Part shown: positions 1 to 6,544 of the stretch, one piece after another | Layout of the letters: each line of letters opens with the position of its first letter | How positions within the stretch are numbered: position 1 is the first letter of the stretch | NCBI GenBank assembly: GCA_030037405.1 | Contig: JASHRK010000221.1 | Span: forward strand, 1 to 8,686 | DNA: 8,686 bases | Direction of reading: 5' to 3' | Source of the DNA: Acidimicrobiales bacterium | GTDB taxonomy: Bacteria; Actinomycetota; Acidimicrobiia; Acidimicrobiales; Bog-793 | Translations under genes and position numbers: made by a program | The notes under the pieces: model-generated | Seen by the model: only the letters and a program-made list of their open reading frames with translations | Told to the model about the DNA's origin: nothing | Database searches by the model: none

Positions 1-2
1 CT

Positions 3-284
3 CGCTACTACCTCCCTTGGCCCGACGTCGAGACGAGCCTGCTGGTCCCAAGCGGCCGCACCCGCGAGTCCCCGTACCTCGGGAGGGCGACCCTCTACTC
101 GGTTTTCGCCGGTGGCGAGCACCATCTCGACGCGGCGTGGAGCTACGCGGAGCCCATCCCCGAATGCCCGAAGGTCGCCGGCCTCATCTGTTTCGACGAG
201 GCCCGGGTCGACGTCGAGGTGGGGGTGCGAGATCGGGCGGAGGGCCAGACGGGACGCCCGACGGCGAGAACCGGCGCGAGTTAG
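3..284 (+). CDS. DUF427 (NTP_transf_9, PF04248) domain protein, 3' part only
   Basis: This is the C-terminal 93 residues of a gene that begins before the window; the frame starts at base 3 and ends at TAG 282-284. It was chosen over the two other open frames because it alone gives a DUF427 pattern: RYYLPWPDVE, then SPYLG, then LYSVFAGG, then AWSYAEPIPECPKVAGLICF. The same blocks occur in the complete DUF427 gene at 349-1167, so the two are paralogues facing each other. It departs from the usual pattern in having SPYLG where CPYKG is common. Its tail after the VDVEV block is unlike the normal VDGE...PW ending and may be a drifted or frameshifted C-terminus. The biochemical role of DUF427 proteins is not established and none is assigned here. 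Confidence 0.8.
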   Translation, partial: RYYLPWPDVETSLLVPSGRTRESPYLGRATLYSVFAGGEHHLDAAWSYAEPIPECPKVAGLICFDEARVDVEVGVRDRAEGQTGRPTARTGAS

Positions 285-312
285 GGCCCGCTAGGGTGCC
301 TAACTCGCGCCG
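272..312. terminator. Perfect 14-bp hairpin between convergent DUF427 genes, probable bidirectional terminator
   Basis: CGGCGCGAGTTAGG (272-285) is perfectly complementary to CCTAACTCGCGCCG (299-312). Inside the 13-nt loop CCC (287-289) can pair with GGG (294-296), lengthening the structure. The left arm contains the TAG stop of the rightward gene. The hairpin ends 36 nt before the stop of the leftward gene, so either transcript would form it. There is no T-run on either side, so it is not a classical intrinsic terminator. U-tract-less hairpins between convergent genes are commonly proposed as terminators in high-G+C actinobacteria; the inverted repeat is seen directly and the function is inferred. 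Confidence 0.6.
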
Positions 313-348
313 AAACGCGACCGCCCCGCAGACGACAGCCGCGAACGC

Positions 349-1167
349 TCAGGACCAGTTCGTGACGGGCCGCTCCAGCAGCTCGCCGTCGACGTAGATG
401 TCGACCTTCTCGTTGTAGAAACAGATGAGGTTCTCGACCTTCGGGCATTCCGGGATCGGGAGCGGGTAGCACCAGGCGATGTCCTCCAGGAGCTGCTCGC
501 CCACCCTGACGGAGAAGTACGTGGCGACGCCTTTGTAGGGGCAGCGGCTCGTCGAGTCCGAGGGCTCGAGGAGGTCGAGCCGGACGTCCATGCGAGGGAT
601 GTAGTAGCGGGTCGGCAGCTTCGTCTCGAACAAGAGGCGTGGGCGCCTCGTGTCCGCCACCGTCTCGTCGGCGATCTTCACCTCGACGTGGCGCGAGCTG
701 TTGAGCACGTCGATGCGCTTGTAAGGGTCCCGCGGATGGACGTACACCTCGTCGTCTTCCTCGAACCAGGCGTCCATCTTGCCCCAGTAGAAGGCCATCC
801 GGTCGGCAAGCTCGGGGGGTGCGGACGCGAGCGGCTCGGCGTACTGCCACACGGCGTTCTCGGCGAGCTGGTCGCCCACCCTGACCGAGAAGTAGCTGGC
901 GTCGCCCTTGTAGGGGCAGTGGGTGCTGTGGTCGGTCGGGACGAGGTACTCCCTCCGGACGTCCGTGCTCGGGAAGTAGTAGACGGGGAGGTGCCCCGTC
1001 TCGAACATCGTGAGGACGCGGCTGGAATCTGCCACGGGGACGCCGCCCAGGAACGTTCGCACCCGCTTCGGGCAGCTCTCGAAACGAACGACGTGCTCGC
1101 CTCCCTCCGCGCCGGACGGCTCACCCGAGCCGCTACGCATGATCCGGTCTTCGATCATCTGGGTCAT
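349..1167 (-). CDS. Two-domain DUF427 (NTP_transf_9) protein
   Basis: A 272-residue protein with two DUF427 repeats. The first is at about residues 35-140: YYFPSTDVR at 63, CPYKGDASYFSVRVG at 84, WQYAEPL at 107. The second is at about 175-265: YYIPRMDVRLDLLEPSD at 188, CPYKGVATYFSVRVG at 209, AWCYPLPIPECPKV at 231, then FYNEKVDIYVDGE. A linker with HPRDPYKRIDVLNSS joins them. The start is the ATG at 1167 because AAGGAGG (1174-1180) sits 6 nt upstream, and residues of the open frame before it look like non-coding arginine/serine-rich translation. It lies 70 nt downstream of the amidohydrolase on the same strand and may be co-transcribed, although its strong own ribosome site suggests independent translation. 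The family has no agreed function; the fold assignment is firm, the role unknown. No signal peptide or membrane segment is visible. Confidence 0.9.
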   Translation of the reverse strand: MTQMIEDRIMRSGSGEPSGAEGGEHVVRFESCPKRVRTFLGGVPVADSSRVLTMFETGHLPVYYFPSTDVRREYLVPTDHSTHCPYKGDASYFSVRVGDQLAENAVWQYAEPLASAPPELADRMAFYWGKMDAWFEEDDEVYVHPRDPYKRIDVLNSSRHVEVKIADETVADTRRPRLLFETKLPTRYYIPRMDVRLDLLEPSDSTSRCPYKGVATYFSVRVGEQLLEDIAWCYPLPIPECPKVENLICFYNEKVDIYVDGELLERPVTNWS

Positions 1168-1173
1168 GACCGT

Positions 1174-1180
1174 CCTCCTT
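1174..1180 (-). promoter_or_regulatory. Ribosome binding site of the two-domain DUF427 gene
   Basis: On the minus strand this reads AAGGAGG, a near-perfect Shine-Dalgarno sequence, 6 nt before ATG at 1167. It is the strongest such site in the window and fixes the start, ruling out the longer reading from 1377. Confidence 0.85.
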
Positions 1181-1234
1181 GGTCTCGAAGTCGGGGGAGC
1201 CGGAGTCCTCACTGGTCTCGGGGGGAGCCGGAGT
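1181..1234. repeat. Imperfect tandem duplication in the intergenic spacer
   Basis: GGTCTCG plus GGGGGAGCCGGAGT occurs twice: at 1181-1187 with 1193-1206, and at 1214-1220 with 1221-1234. The first copy carries five extra bases (AAGTC) between the two parts. It fills nearly all of the 70-nt space between the amidohydrolase stop and the DUF427 ribosome site. It looks like a local duplication with no evident function. Confidence 0.6.
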
Positions 1235-1237
1235 GCT

Positions 1238-2596
1238 CTAGCTCGACGTTGTCGTCTTCTCGCCAAGCGTACCGGGGTCGATCTCGAGAGCGGCCCCGCA
1301 GACGGGCGTGCCGAGCTGGATGACCAGCCAGATCTTGTCGCGGTCGCCGAGCAGCTCCGGCTTGGCGAGCGGGTCACCGTCGACGACGACGAGGTCGGCG
1401 AGCTTGCCCGCCTCGACCGTGCCTACGAGGTCTCCGAGGCCGACCGCTCGCGCCGCCACGGACGTCGACGAGACGAGGGCGGCCTTGGCCGTCATCCCGT
1501 GATGGATCATCCGGAGGATCTCGATCCAGGCGCCGCCCTTGTTGTGCCAGGAATCGCCGCCCATGGCGATCGGCACCCCGGCGGCCTGCGCCGCCTCGAG
1601 GGTGAGCTCGCTCTCCTTCAAGTTCACGTGGGCGTTCTCGTCGAGCTCGTCGGTCCAGGTGTGGGCTCCCTCACCTTCGAGACCGATCTGGCTCTCGCGG
1701 CCTGCCATCCAGTACGAGCTCGAGAAGGTAGGTACGAGGGCGATGCCGTTCTCGGCCATCTTTGCCAACAGGTCCGGGCGCCTGTGGAGGTACATGCCGT
1801 GCTCGATCGTGCGCATCCCGAGTTCGATGGCCGCTTCGCAGCCGGCGAGGCCCTCGGCGTGGGCGACGACCGCGTACCCGAGCCGCCCCGCCTCTTCGAC
1901 GGCGACGCGCATCTCGTCGAAGGTCAACTGCGCCGGCATGTCGGCTGCCCCGGCGCATGGGTCGGTGTAAAGCCCCGCTTCGAGCTCCACCGACCGGGCC
2001 CCTGTGGCCATCACCTTGATGAAGTCGGCGCCCCGGCTCACCTGTTCCCGCACCCCCTTGCGGACCTCGTCCTCGCCGTCGACCTCGCGGTACATGGTCG
2101 CGAAGATCGGGCCGCCCGGGGCTGTCCCGGAGATGATGCGACCACAGCTCAAGATGCGCGATCCGCGGAAGGCTCCGTAGCGCATTGCCTGGCGGGCAGG
2201 GAACACCTGGTCGCCGACGGTTCCCATGTCACGCAGCGTCGTGATCCCCATCCGGAGCGACTCCTGCAGGTCTCGGGCGAGAAAGTGAGGGTGGGTGGCC
2301 GGGAGCATGAGATCTGCTCCGAGCTTCGCAGCGGGGGCTCTGCCGATGGCGTGCACGTGGCTGTTGACGATGCCCGGCATGACAGTCTTCCCGGCGAGGT
2401 CGAGGTGCAGGGTGCCCGCAGGCAGCGAGTCAGGCGATGGGCTGACGCTCCCGATCCGCCCTCCCTCGACGAGGATCCCGGCCTGTTCCCTGACGGGGCC
2501 GTCCGTCCCGTCGAAGAGGCGGCAGTTGAAAAGGAAGAGCGGCCGTAGCGCCGGGCCAGGATCAGCGAAGAGTGCGGGAAGGCGGATGTTGGACAT
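1238..2596 (-). CDS. Metal-dependent amidohydrolase, imidazolonepropionase/prolidase-like
   Basis: A 452-residue member of the amidohydrolase superfamily (PF01979), probably cytoplasmic. The metal-site pattern is complete: HVH at 80-82 (NSHVHAIG), a lysine suited to carbamylation in ADFIKVMATGA (K194), H246 in VVAHAEG, H266 in IEHGMYL, and the catalytic-type D348 in GGDSWH. The N- and C-terminal strands (FNCRLFDGTDG, AGKLADLVVVDGDPLAK) form the usual small beta domain. Characterised relatives cleave cyclic amides, Xaa-Pro or N-acyl amino acid substrates, so C-N hydrolysis is likely but the substrate is open. The start is ATG 2596, with GAGAGGG 8 nt upstream; the extension to 2764 runs through the promoter region and looks non-coding. 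It is transcribed divergently from the binding-protein operon and followed by the DUF427 gene. Confidence 0.9.
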   Translation of the reverse strand: MSNIRLPALFADPGPALRPLFLFNCRLFDGTDGPVREQAGILVEGGRIGSVSPSPDSLPAGTLHLDLAGKTVMPGIVNSHVHAIGRAPAAKLGADLMLPATHPHFLARDLQESLRMGITTLRDMGTVGDQVFPARQAMRYGAFRGSRILSCGRIISGTAPGGPIFATMYREVDGEDEVRKGVREQVSRGADFIKVMATGARSVELEAGLYTDPCAGAADMPAQLTFDEMRVAVEEAGRLGYAVVAHAEGLAGCEAAIELGMRTIEHGMYLHRRPDLLAKMAENGIALVPTFSSSYWMAGRESQIGLEGEGAHTWTDELDENAHVNLKESELTLEAAQAAGVPIAMGGDSWHNKGGAWIEILRMIHHGMTAKAALVSSTSVAARAVGLGDLVGTVEAGKLADLVVVDGDPLAKPELLGDRDKIWLVIQLGTPVCGAALEIDPGTLGEKTTTSS

Positions 2597-2604
2597 GAGG
2601 TCGA

Positions 2605-2611
2605 CCCTCTC
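2605..2611 (-). promoter_or_regulatory. Ribosome binding site of the amidohydrolase
   Basis: The minus strand reads GAGAGGG, ending 8 nt before the ATG at 2596. The match to the anti-Shine-Dalgarno is moderate, but it supports this start over the upstream methionine at 2764. Confidence 0.5.
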
Positions 2612-2679
2612 GAAAGACCAGCACCGCGAGTATCGCACGCAGCTAAACGCAATCGTGGATGTGAGAGCCGATCTGTGCC

Positions 2680-2708
2680 GGTTGCCGCCAACCAGACCGG
2701 GTTCGGTC
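2680..2708. other. Two small adjacent hairpins in the divergent intergenic region
   Basis: GGTTG (2680-2684) pairs with CAACC (2689-2693) across four bases, and GACCG (2695-2699) pairs with CGGTC (2704-2708) across four bases. Both would lie in the leader of the amidohydrolase transcript if that starts near 2735. They may be part of a regulator footprint or a leader structure; short G+C-rich hairpins also arise by chance. Confidence 0.3.
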
Positions 2709-2727
2709 AACGCCCCCTGTCGTTGAC
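2706..2727. promoter_or_regulatory. Perfect inverted repeat overlapping the -35 box, candidate operator
   Basis: GTCAACG (2706-2712) and CGTTGAC (2721-2727) are exact reverse complements separated by 8 nt. The right arm contains most of the TTGACG -35 hexamer of the rightward promoter, so a dimeric regulator bound here would compete with RNA polymerase. The position between divergent catabolic-type genes is typical for a local repressor or activator. No regulator gene lies within the window. Confidence 0.5.
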
Positions 2728-2751
2728 GTTCATAAGCCCGTATTATAGGGT
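2723..2751 (+). promoter_or_regulatory. Probable housekeeping-type promoter for the binding protein-hyuA-hyuB-hydrolase operon
   Basis: TTGACG (2723-2728) and TAGGGT (2746-2751) are separated by 17 nt and fit the actinobacterial TTGACN / TANNNT pattern. Transcription would begin near 2758, about 50 nt before the first start codon of the operon. This is the best match in the A+T-richer part of the intergenic region. Confidence 0.5.
2742..2747 (-). promoter_or_regulatory. Possible -10 element for the leftward amidohydrolase
   Basis: The minus strand reads TATAAT, a perfect consensus -10, overlapping the rightward promoter. No recognisable -35 occurs 16-19 nt upstream on that strand, so it would need an activator or may be chance. 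If real, the leader would be about 140 nt and the two promoters would interfere with each other. Confidence 0.3.
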
Positions 2752-2774
2752 CTACCTGACTCATAGGGCCTTAC

Positions 2775-2793
2775 CCGATCGACACCGATCGAC
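2775..2793. repeat. 9-bp direct repeat with 10-bp period in the operon leader
   Basis: CCGATCGAC occurs at 2775-2783 and again at 2785-2793, one base apart, giving a spacing of one helical turn. Each copy contains the palindrome CGATCG. It sits between the inferred transcription start and the first start codon, where a repressor could block elongation or a leader could be bound. Confidence 0.5.
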
Positions 2794-2804
2794 GTCCCCG
2801 GGGG

Positions 2805-4436
2805 GTGAGCATGGGAAACAACCTCGATGCCAGCAGAGCTCGGTCTATCTTCGAGACGCGGCGGTCTCGTCGTGACTTCCTCAGGGGTGCGGCCGGCGGA
2901 GCCGCCGCCCTTGGGATGGGAGGGCTGCTCGGAGGGCTCGACCAGCAACCTGCGGGGGCGGAGACCGGGCCGCAGGCGACGAAGGGGTCGAAGCCGCGTC
3001 ACGGGGGGACGATCCACCTCGGGAGCACGGGCGGCTCCTCGTCCGACACCCTCGACGCCAACAACGCCGTCAACAACCTCGACTTCGCCCGCTCCCCCCA
3101 GCTCTACGAGTGCCTTCTCGAATGGGACTCCAACGCCCAGCCGGTGCTCGGCCTCGCCGAGGAGCTGACTCCGAACAAGGACGCCACGGAGTGGACCATC
3201 CGCGTCAAGAAGGGCATCGAGTTCCACAACGGCAAGGAGCTCACGAGCGACGACGTCATCTTCACCTTCCAGCGCATCGTGAAGAACGACTTCTCCGGGG
3301 CCTCCATCCTCGCCTACGTCGACGTGAAGAACCTGCGCAAGGTGGACCGTTACACGCTGGCGGCACCTACCTACCATCCCTTCTCCATAATGGACATCGC
3401 CGTCGTGGGCGAGGGGGAGATGAGTATCGTCCCGGTCGGCTACGACCCGAAGAAGCCCGTCGGGACCGGAGCCTTCAAGTACGAGTCCTTCACCCCGGGA
3501 GTGCAGAGCACCTTCACACGCAACCCGAACTACTGGCGAAGCGGCCAGCCGTATGTCGACGAGGTCGTCATCACCGACTACACGGACGAGACCTCGCAGG
3601 ACAACGCTCTCCTCGCCGGCGACATCACCTGCGCCGACCAGCTCTCGGCCCCGAGCATCGCCACCCTCCGCGCTGGAGGCGTGTCGGTCGACGTCTGGAA
3701 GGGGCCCGGCTGGATCCCCTTTACCATGCGGGTGGACACTCCTCCCTTCAACGACGTGAACGTCCGCCAGGCGCTCCGCCTCGTCATCGACCGCACGACG
3801 ATGCGCGAGGTCGTCTACGGGGGCTACGGCTGGATCGGCAACGACATCTTCGGCATCACCGACCCCGAGTACGACCACGCCATCCCCCAGCGGCACCAGG
3901 ACATCGACCGGGCGAAGTACCTCTTGAAGAAGGCGGGGAAGGAGAAGCTCACGACGACTCTCGTGACGGCGCCGATCCACGCCGGGGCCGAGTCGATGGC
4001 GACCGTCTTGAAGGAGCAGGCGGCGTTGGCGGGGATAACGATCAACTTGAAGGTCCTCACCGACGACGGTTTCTTCGTCGAGTACCTGAAGTGGGCCTTC
4101 TCGCAGGACTGGTGGGACGGCTATCCCTACCTCTCCCAGGTCGCCTACTCGATGGTGCCGACGGCACCCTGGGACGAGACGCACTGGCCGAAGAGCCCCG
4201 AGTACCCGAGGTACGCGAGTCTCTACACGGAGGCGCTGAAGACCCTCGACAAGGCAAAGCAGAAAGACATCGTCCACGAGATGATGGAGATCGACTGGAA
4301 CTACGGGGGTTACATCATCCCAGTGTTCAACCCGGTCATCGCGGCGCAGTCCTCGAAGCTCGACGGAGTCGTCTTCCAGAGGACCGCCACCCCCTGGATC
4401 AACTACTACTTCCGCACCCTCTGGTTCAAGAGCTGA
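2805..4436 (+). CDS. Tat-exported ABC transporter substrate-binding protein, family 5 (peptide/opine/nickel type)
   Basis: A 543-residue extracytoplasmic solute-binding protein (SBP_bac_5, PF00496). Residues 19-27 carry a twin-arginine motif (RRSRRDFLR), followed by an alanine/glycine-rich hydrophobic stretch and an AGA site near 50-52 where cleavage is likely. There is no lipobox cysteine. The mature part shows family blocks: SPQLYECLLEWD, LAEELTPNKDATEWTIRVKKGIEF, then HNGKELTSDDVIFTFQRIV, PVGTGAFKYESF, NPNYW and VRQALRLVIDR. Length is normal. Relatives bind oligopeptides and other small solutes for import by a permease complex, which is not present here. GTG 2805 and ATG 2811 are both possible starts, with the G-run and GGTGA at 2799-2808 as the Shine-Dalgarno region; if that G-run serves as the ribosome site, 2811 is the better spaced of the two. 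It heads the operon with hyuA-like, hyuB-like and hydrolase genes, so its ligand is probably their substrate. Confidence 0.92.
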   Translation: MSMGNNLDASRARSIFETRRSRRDFLRGAAGGAAALGMGGLLGGLDQQPAGAETGPQATKGSKPRHGGTIHLGSTGGSSSDTLDANNAVNNLDFARSPQLYECLLEWDSNAQPVLGLAEELTPNKDATEWTIRVKKGIEFHNGKELTSDDVIFTFQRIVKNDFSGASILAYVDVKNLRKVDRYTLAAPTYHPFSIMDIAVVGEGEMSIVPVGYDPKKPVGTGAFKYESFTPGVQSTFTRNPNYWRSGQPYVDEVVITDYTDETSQDNALLAGDITCADQLSAPSIATLRAGGVSVDVWKGPGWIPFTMRVDTPPFNDVNVRQALRLVIDRTTMREVVYGGYGWIGNDIFGITDPEYDHAIPQRHQDIDRAKYLLKKAGKEKLTTTLVTAPIHAGAESMATVLKEQAALAGITINLKVLTDDGFFVEYLKWAFSQDWWDGYPYLSQVAYSMVPTAPWDETHWPKSPEYPRYASLYTEALKTLDKAKQKDIVHEMMEIDWNYGGYIIPVFNPVIAAQSSKLDGVVFQRTATPWINYYFRTLWFKS

Positions 4437-4445
4437 GCCCGGCCA

Positions 4446-4466
4446 GAGAGCCGAGTCGAAGCTCTC
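4446..4466 (+). other. Small hairpin between the binding protein and the hyuA-like gene
   Basis: GAGAGC (4446-4451) pairs with GCTCTC (4461-4466) around a 9-nt loop in the 38-nt gap, ending 8 nt before the GTG start of the next gene. It occupies the place where a ribosome site would be expected. It could stabilise the 3' end of the binding-protein message or lower downstream expression; no T-run follows, so full termination is unlikely. Confidence 0.3.
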
Positions 4467-4474
4467 GCCCGACA

Positions 4475-6544
4475 GTGCGCGCCCTTCTCGTCGCCGTCGA
4501 CGTGGGCGGCACGTTCACCGACGTGATGGCGCTCGGTCGCGACGGAGCCGTCGTCGTCGTGAAGGTGCCCTCCCGCCCGGAGGACCCTGCAGGGGCGTTC
4601 GTCGAGGCGGCGGAACGTCTCGCCGGGTCGGGCGTGCGCCTCGGCGACGCCGGCCTCGTCTTCTACGGCACGACGATCGCGACGAACGCCATCCTCACAG
4701 GCGGCCTCGGTCGCGTCGTCCTCGCGTGTACCGCCGGCTTTCGCGACATGCTGACCTACCGGGACGGCCGGCGGGACCGCATCTACGACCTCACCGAACC
4801 ACCTCACTCCGAGTGGGTGGCCGAGAACGATCGTGTCGAGGTGCGCGAGCGTCTCTCGGGGGAGGGCAGGGAGCTGGAGCCCCTCACCGAGGACGAGGTG
4901 CGGCGCGCCGTCGACGAGGTGGCGAGACGGCGGCCGGAGGCGGTAGCGGTGGCGTTTCTCTTCAGCTATCTCGACGACCGCCACGAAGTCCGGCTGGCCG
5001 AGGCGATAGCGGAGAGGCTCCCCGGCGTTCCCGTCGCCACTTCGGCGTCGGTGGCCCGTGAGTTCCGCGAGTACCCGCGGACGGCGACGGCCGTGCTGAA
5101 CGCCTCCCTGCGCCCGATCGTCGCCCGGGCGCTTGGGGACGTGGTGAGTACGCTGGAGACTCTCGGGGCGACGGCGCCGCTTCTCGTCATGCAGTCGAAC
5201 GGGGGGTGCGTTCCCGCCGCCCGGGCGCCTGCTGAGGCGCACCGCCTCGTCCTGTCCGGCCCGGCGGGCGGGGTGGCGGCAACCGTCGCCCTCGGGTCCC
5301 GTTACGGCATCGGGCAGCTCATCTCGGTCGACATGGGGGGCACCTCGCTCGACGTCTGCCTCGTGAGCGACGGCACGGCGCCGGTCAAGCCGACCCGCAC
5401 GATCGACGGTTTCAAGGTGCTCTGCCCTTCGGTCGACGCCGTCGCCGTCGGGTCGGGAGGCGGGAGCATCGCCCGGGTGGACCGATCGGGCCGGCTCCGA
5501 GTCGGGCCGGAGAGCGCCGGAGCGCTGCCGGGCCCGGCCGCCTACGGGCGCGGCGGCACGCGCCCGACGGTCACCGACGCTCACGTCGTCGCCGGCAGCC
5601 TGCCCGCCGACCTTCCCCTCGGCGGCTCTCTTCGCCTCGACCCGCGGGCCGCCCACGAAGCCCTCTCGGGGACGGCGGGCGAGATCGGGATGTCGGTGCC
5701 CGAGGTAGCCGCCGGGATCGTCGCCGTCACGGTGGCGCAGATGGTCGGGGCCGTCCGGCGGGTCTCGGTCGAGCAAGGGCTCGACCCGCGCCTTTACACG
5801 CTCGTCGTGTTCGGAGGGGCCGGTCCGCTCCATGCCGGCATGCTGCTGCGTGAGGTCGGCGCGCGGGCGGCGCTGATCCCTCGTTACCCAGGGCTCTTTG
5901 CCGCCTCCGGTCTGCTCGCCTCCGACCTTCGCGTCGACGAGTCGCAGACGCTGCTGCGCCCCCTCGACGACGAGACGGTCGCCGAGATGCGATCGTGGTT
6001 CGGGGTCACCGGGGCGGCGCTGCGGGCCCGGCTCAGGTCGGACGGGATCGCCGCCCGTGACGTCAGGCTGCTCGCCAGTGCAGACTGCAGGTTCGTGGGC
6101 CAGGGATACGAGCTCAACGTGTCGATAGGCGAGGTGACCTCTCGCTCCCTCACCTCCCTCACCTCCCTCACCACGGTCCGCGAGACCTTCTGCGAGCTCC
6201 ATCAAGCGAGCTACGGACATGCCGACCGGGCCCAGCAGGTAGAGGTCGTCTCCCTTCGCCTCTCCGCCTTTGGCCGCCTCGACGCTCCCGAGCTGCCCAC
6301 CCTCGCGCAGGGGAGACGGGCGCCGCCGGCGGCGGCGGCGATCGGGGAGACGCGCCTCTCGCTCCCGCACGGCACGCGTGGCCGGCGGGCGACCGTCTTC
6401 GACCGGTCCGCCCTACGGGCAAGAAACGAGATCCGCGGCCCCGCCGTCGTCCACCAGCTCGACTCGACGATCCTCGTCCTCGCCGGGCAACGGGCCCGCG
6501 TGGACGCTCTCGGGTCGATCTGGCTCGAAGAGAGCCCTGGGTGA
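4475..6544 (+). CDS. hyuA: Hydantoinase/oxoprolinase subunit A (N-methylhydantoinase A-like ATPase subunit)
   Basis: A 689-residue protein of normal family length. The N-terminal Hydant_A_N domain (about 5-180) has the phosphate loop DVGGTFTDV at 9, then YGTTIATNAIL at 64 and CTAGFRDMLTYRDGRRDRIYDL. The Hydantoinase_A domain follows: REFREYPRTATAVLNASLRP at 195, QSNGG at 240, LSGPAGGVAAT at 260, the second phosphate loop VDMGGTSLDV at 285, VGSGGGSIARVD at 325, GPESAGALPGPAAYGRGGT, FGGAGPLHAGML and FVGQGYEL. This ASKHA-type subunit uses ATP to activate a cyclic amide carbonyl for ring opening in hydantoinases, 5-oxoprolinases and caprolactamase. GTG 4475 is the only start codon between the preceding stop and the first loop; it has no clear Shine-Dalgarno. 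It overlaps hyuB by GTGA. Residues 558-566 come from a 9-bp tandem repeat. Confidence 0.93.
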   Translation: MRALLVAVDVGGTFTDVMALGRDGAVVVVKVPSRPEDPAGAFVEAAERLAGSGVRLGDAGLVFYGTTIATNAILTGGLGRVVLACTAGFRDMLTYRDGRRDRIYDLTEPPHSEWVAENDRVEVRERLSGEGRELEPLTEDEVRRAVDEVARRRPEAVAVAFLFSYLDDRHEVRLAEAIAERLPGVPVATSASVAREFREYPRTATAVLNASLRPIVARALGDVVSTLETLGATAPLLVMQSNGGCVPAARAPAEAHRLVLSGPAGGVAATVALGSRYGIGQLISVDMGGTSLDVCLVSDGTAPVKPTRTIDGFKVLCPSVDAVAVGSGGGSIARVDRSGRLRVGPESAGALPGPAAYGRGGTRPTVTDAHVVAGSLPADLPLGGSLRLDPRAAHEALSGTAGEIGMSVPEVAAGIVAVTVAQMVGAVRRVSVEQGLDPRLYTLVVFGGAGPLHAGMLLREVGARAALIPRYPGLFAASGLLASDLRVDESQTLLRPLDDETVAEMRSWFGVTGAALRARLRSDGIAARDVRLLASADCRFVGQGYELNVSIGEVTSRSLTSLTSLTTVRETFCELHQASYGHADRAQQVEVVSLRLSAFGRLDAPELPTLAQGRRAPPAAAAIGETRLSLPHGTRGRRATVFDRSALRARNEIRGPAVVHQLDSTILVLAGQRARVDALGSIWLEESPG
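6145..6171 (+). repeat. Three perfect copies of a 9-bp tandem repeat inside the hyuA-like gene
   Basis: CTCCCTCAC is repeated three times without error at 6145, 6154 and 6163. In frame it yields a serine-leucine-threonine triplet repeat (SLTSLTSLT) just after the conserved FVGQGYELNV block. The unit is a multiple of three, so copy-number change would alter loop length without breaking the frame. Confidence 0.8.

Noticed and set aside
17..397. 126-codon plus-strand open frame at the left edge
   Set aside because: It is arginine/proline-rich with no motif, while the frame starting at base 3 gives clear DUF427 sequence over the same bases.
1168..1377. 70-residue N-terminal extension of the two-domain DUF427 protein
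   Set aside because: It overlaps the 3' end of the amidohydrolase and is serine/arginine-rich; AAGGAGG before 1167 decides the start.
1010..2548. 512-codon open frame on the plus strand
   Set aside because: It is antisense to the amidohydrolase and the DUF427 start. The opposite strand holds complete catalytic motifs, so this is a shadow.
2597..2764. 56-residue N-terminal extension of the amidohydrolase
   Set aside because: It would cover the divergent promoter and repeats, has no similarity to the family, and the ATG at 2596 has a reasonable ribosome site.
2730..4277. 515-codon open frame on the minus strand
   Set aside because: It lies opposite the binding-protein gene and runs into the promoter region; its valine/leucine/glycine-rich translation shows no recognisable domain.
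3110..4474. Upstream extension of the hyuA-like frame through the binding-protein gene
   Set aside because: The frame happens to stay open, but the translation there is low-complexity arginine-rich and overlaps a well-supported gene in another frame. Family homology starts just after GTG 4475.
4406..6370. 654-codon open frame on the minus strand
   Set aside because: It is fully antisense to the hyuA-like gene, its translation is arginine/glycine/aspartate-rich without family motifs, and such long shadows are expected in G+C-rich genes.
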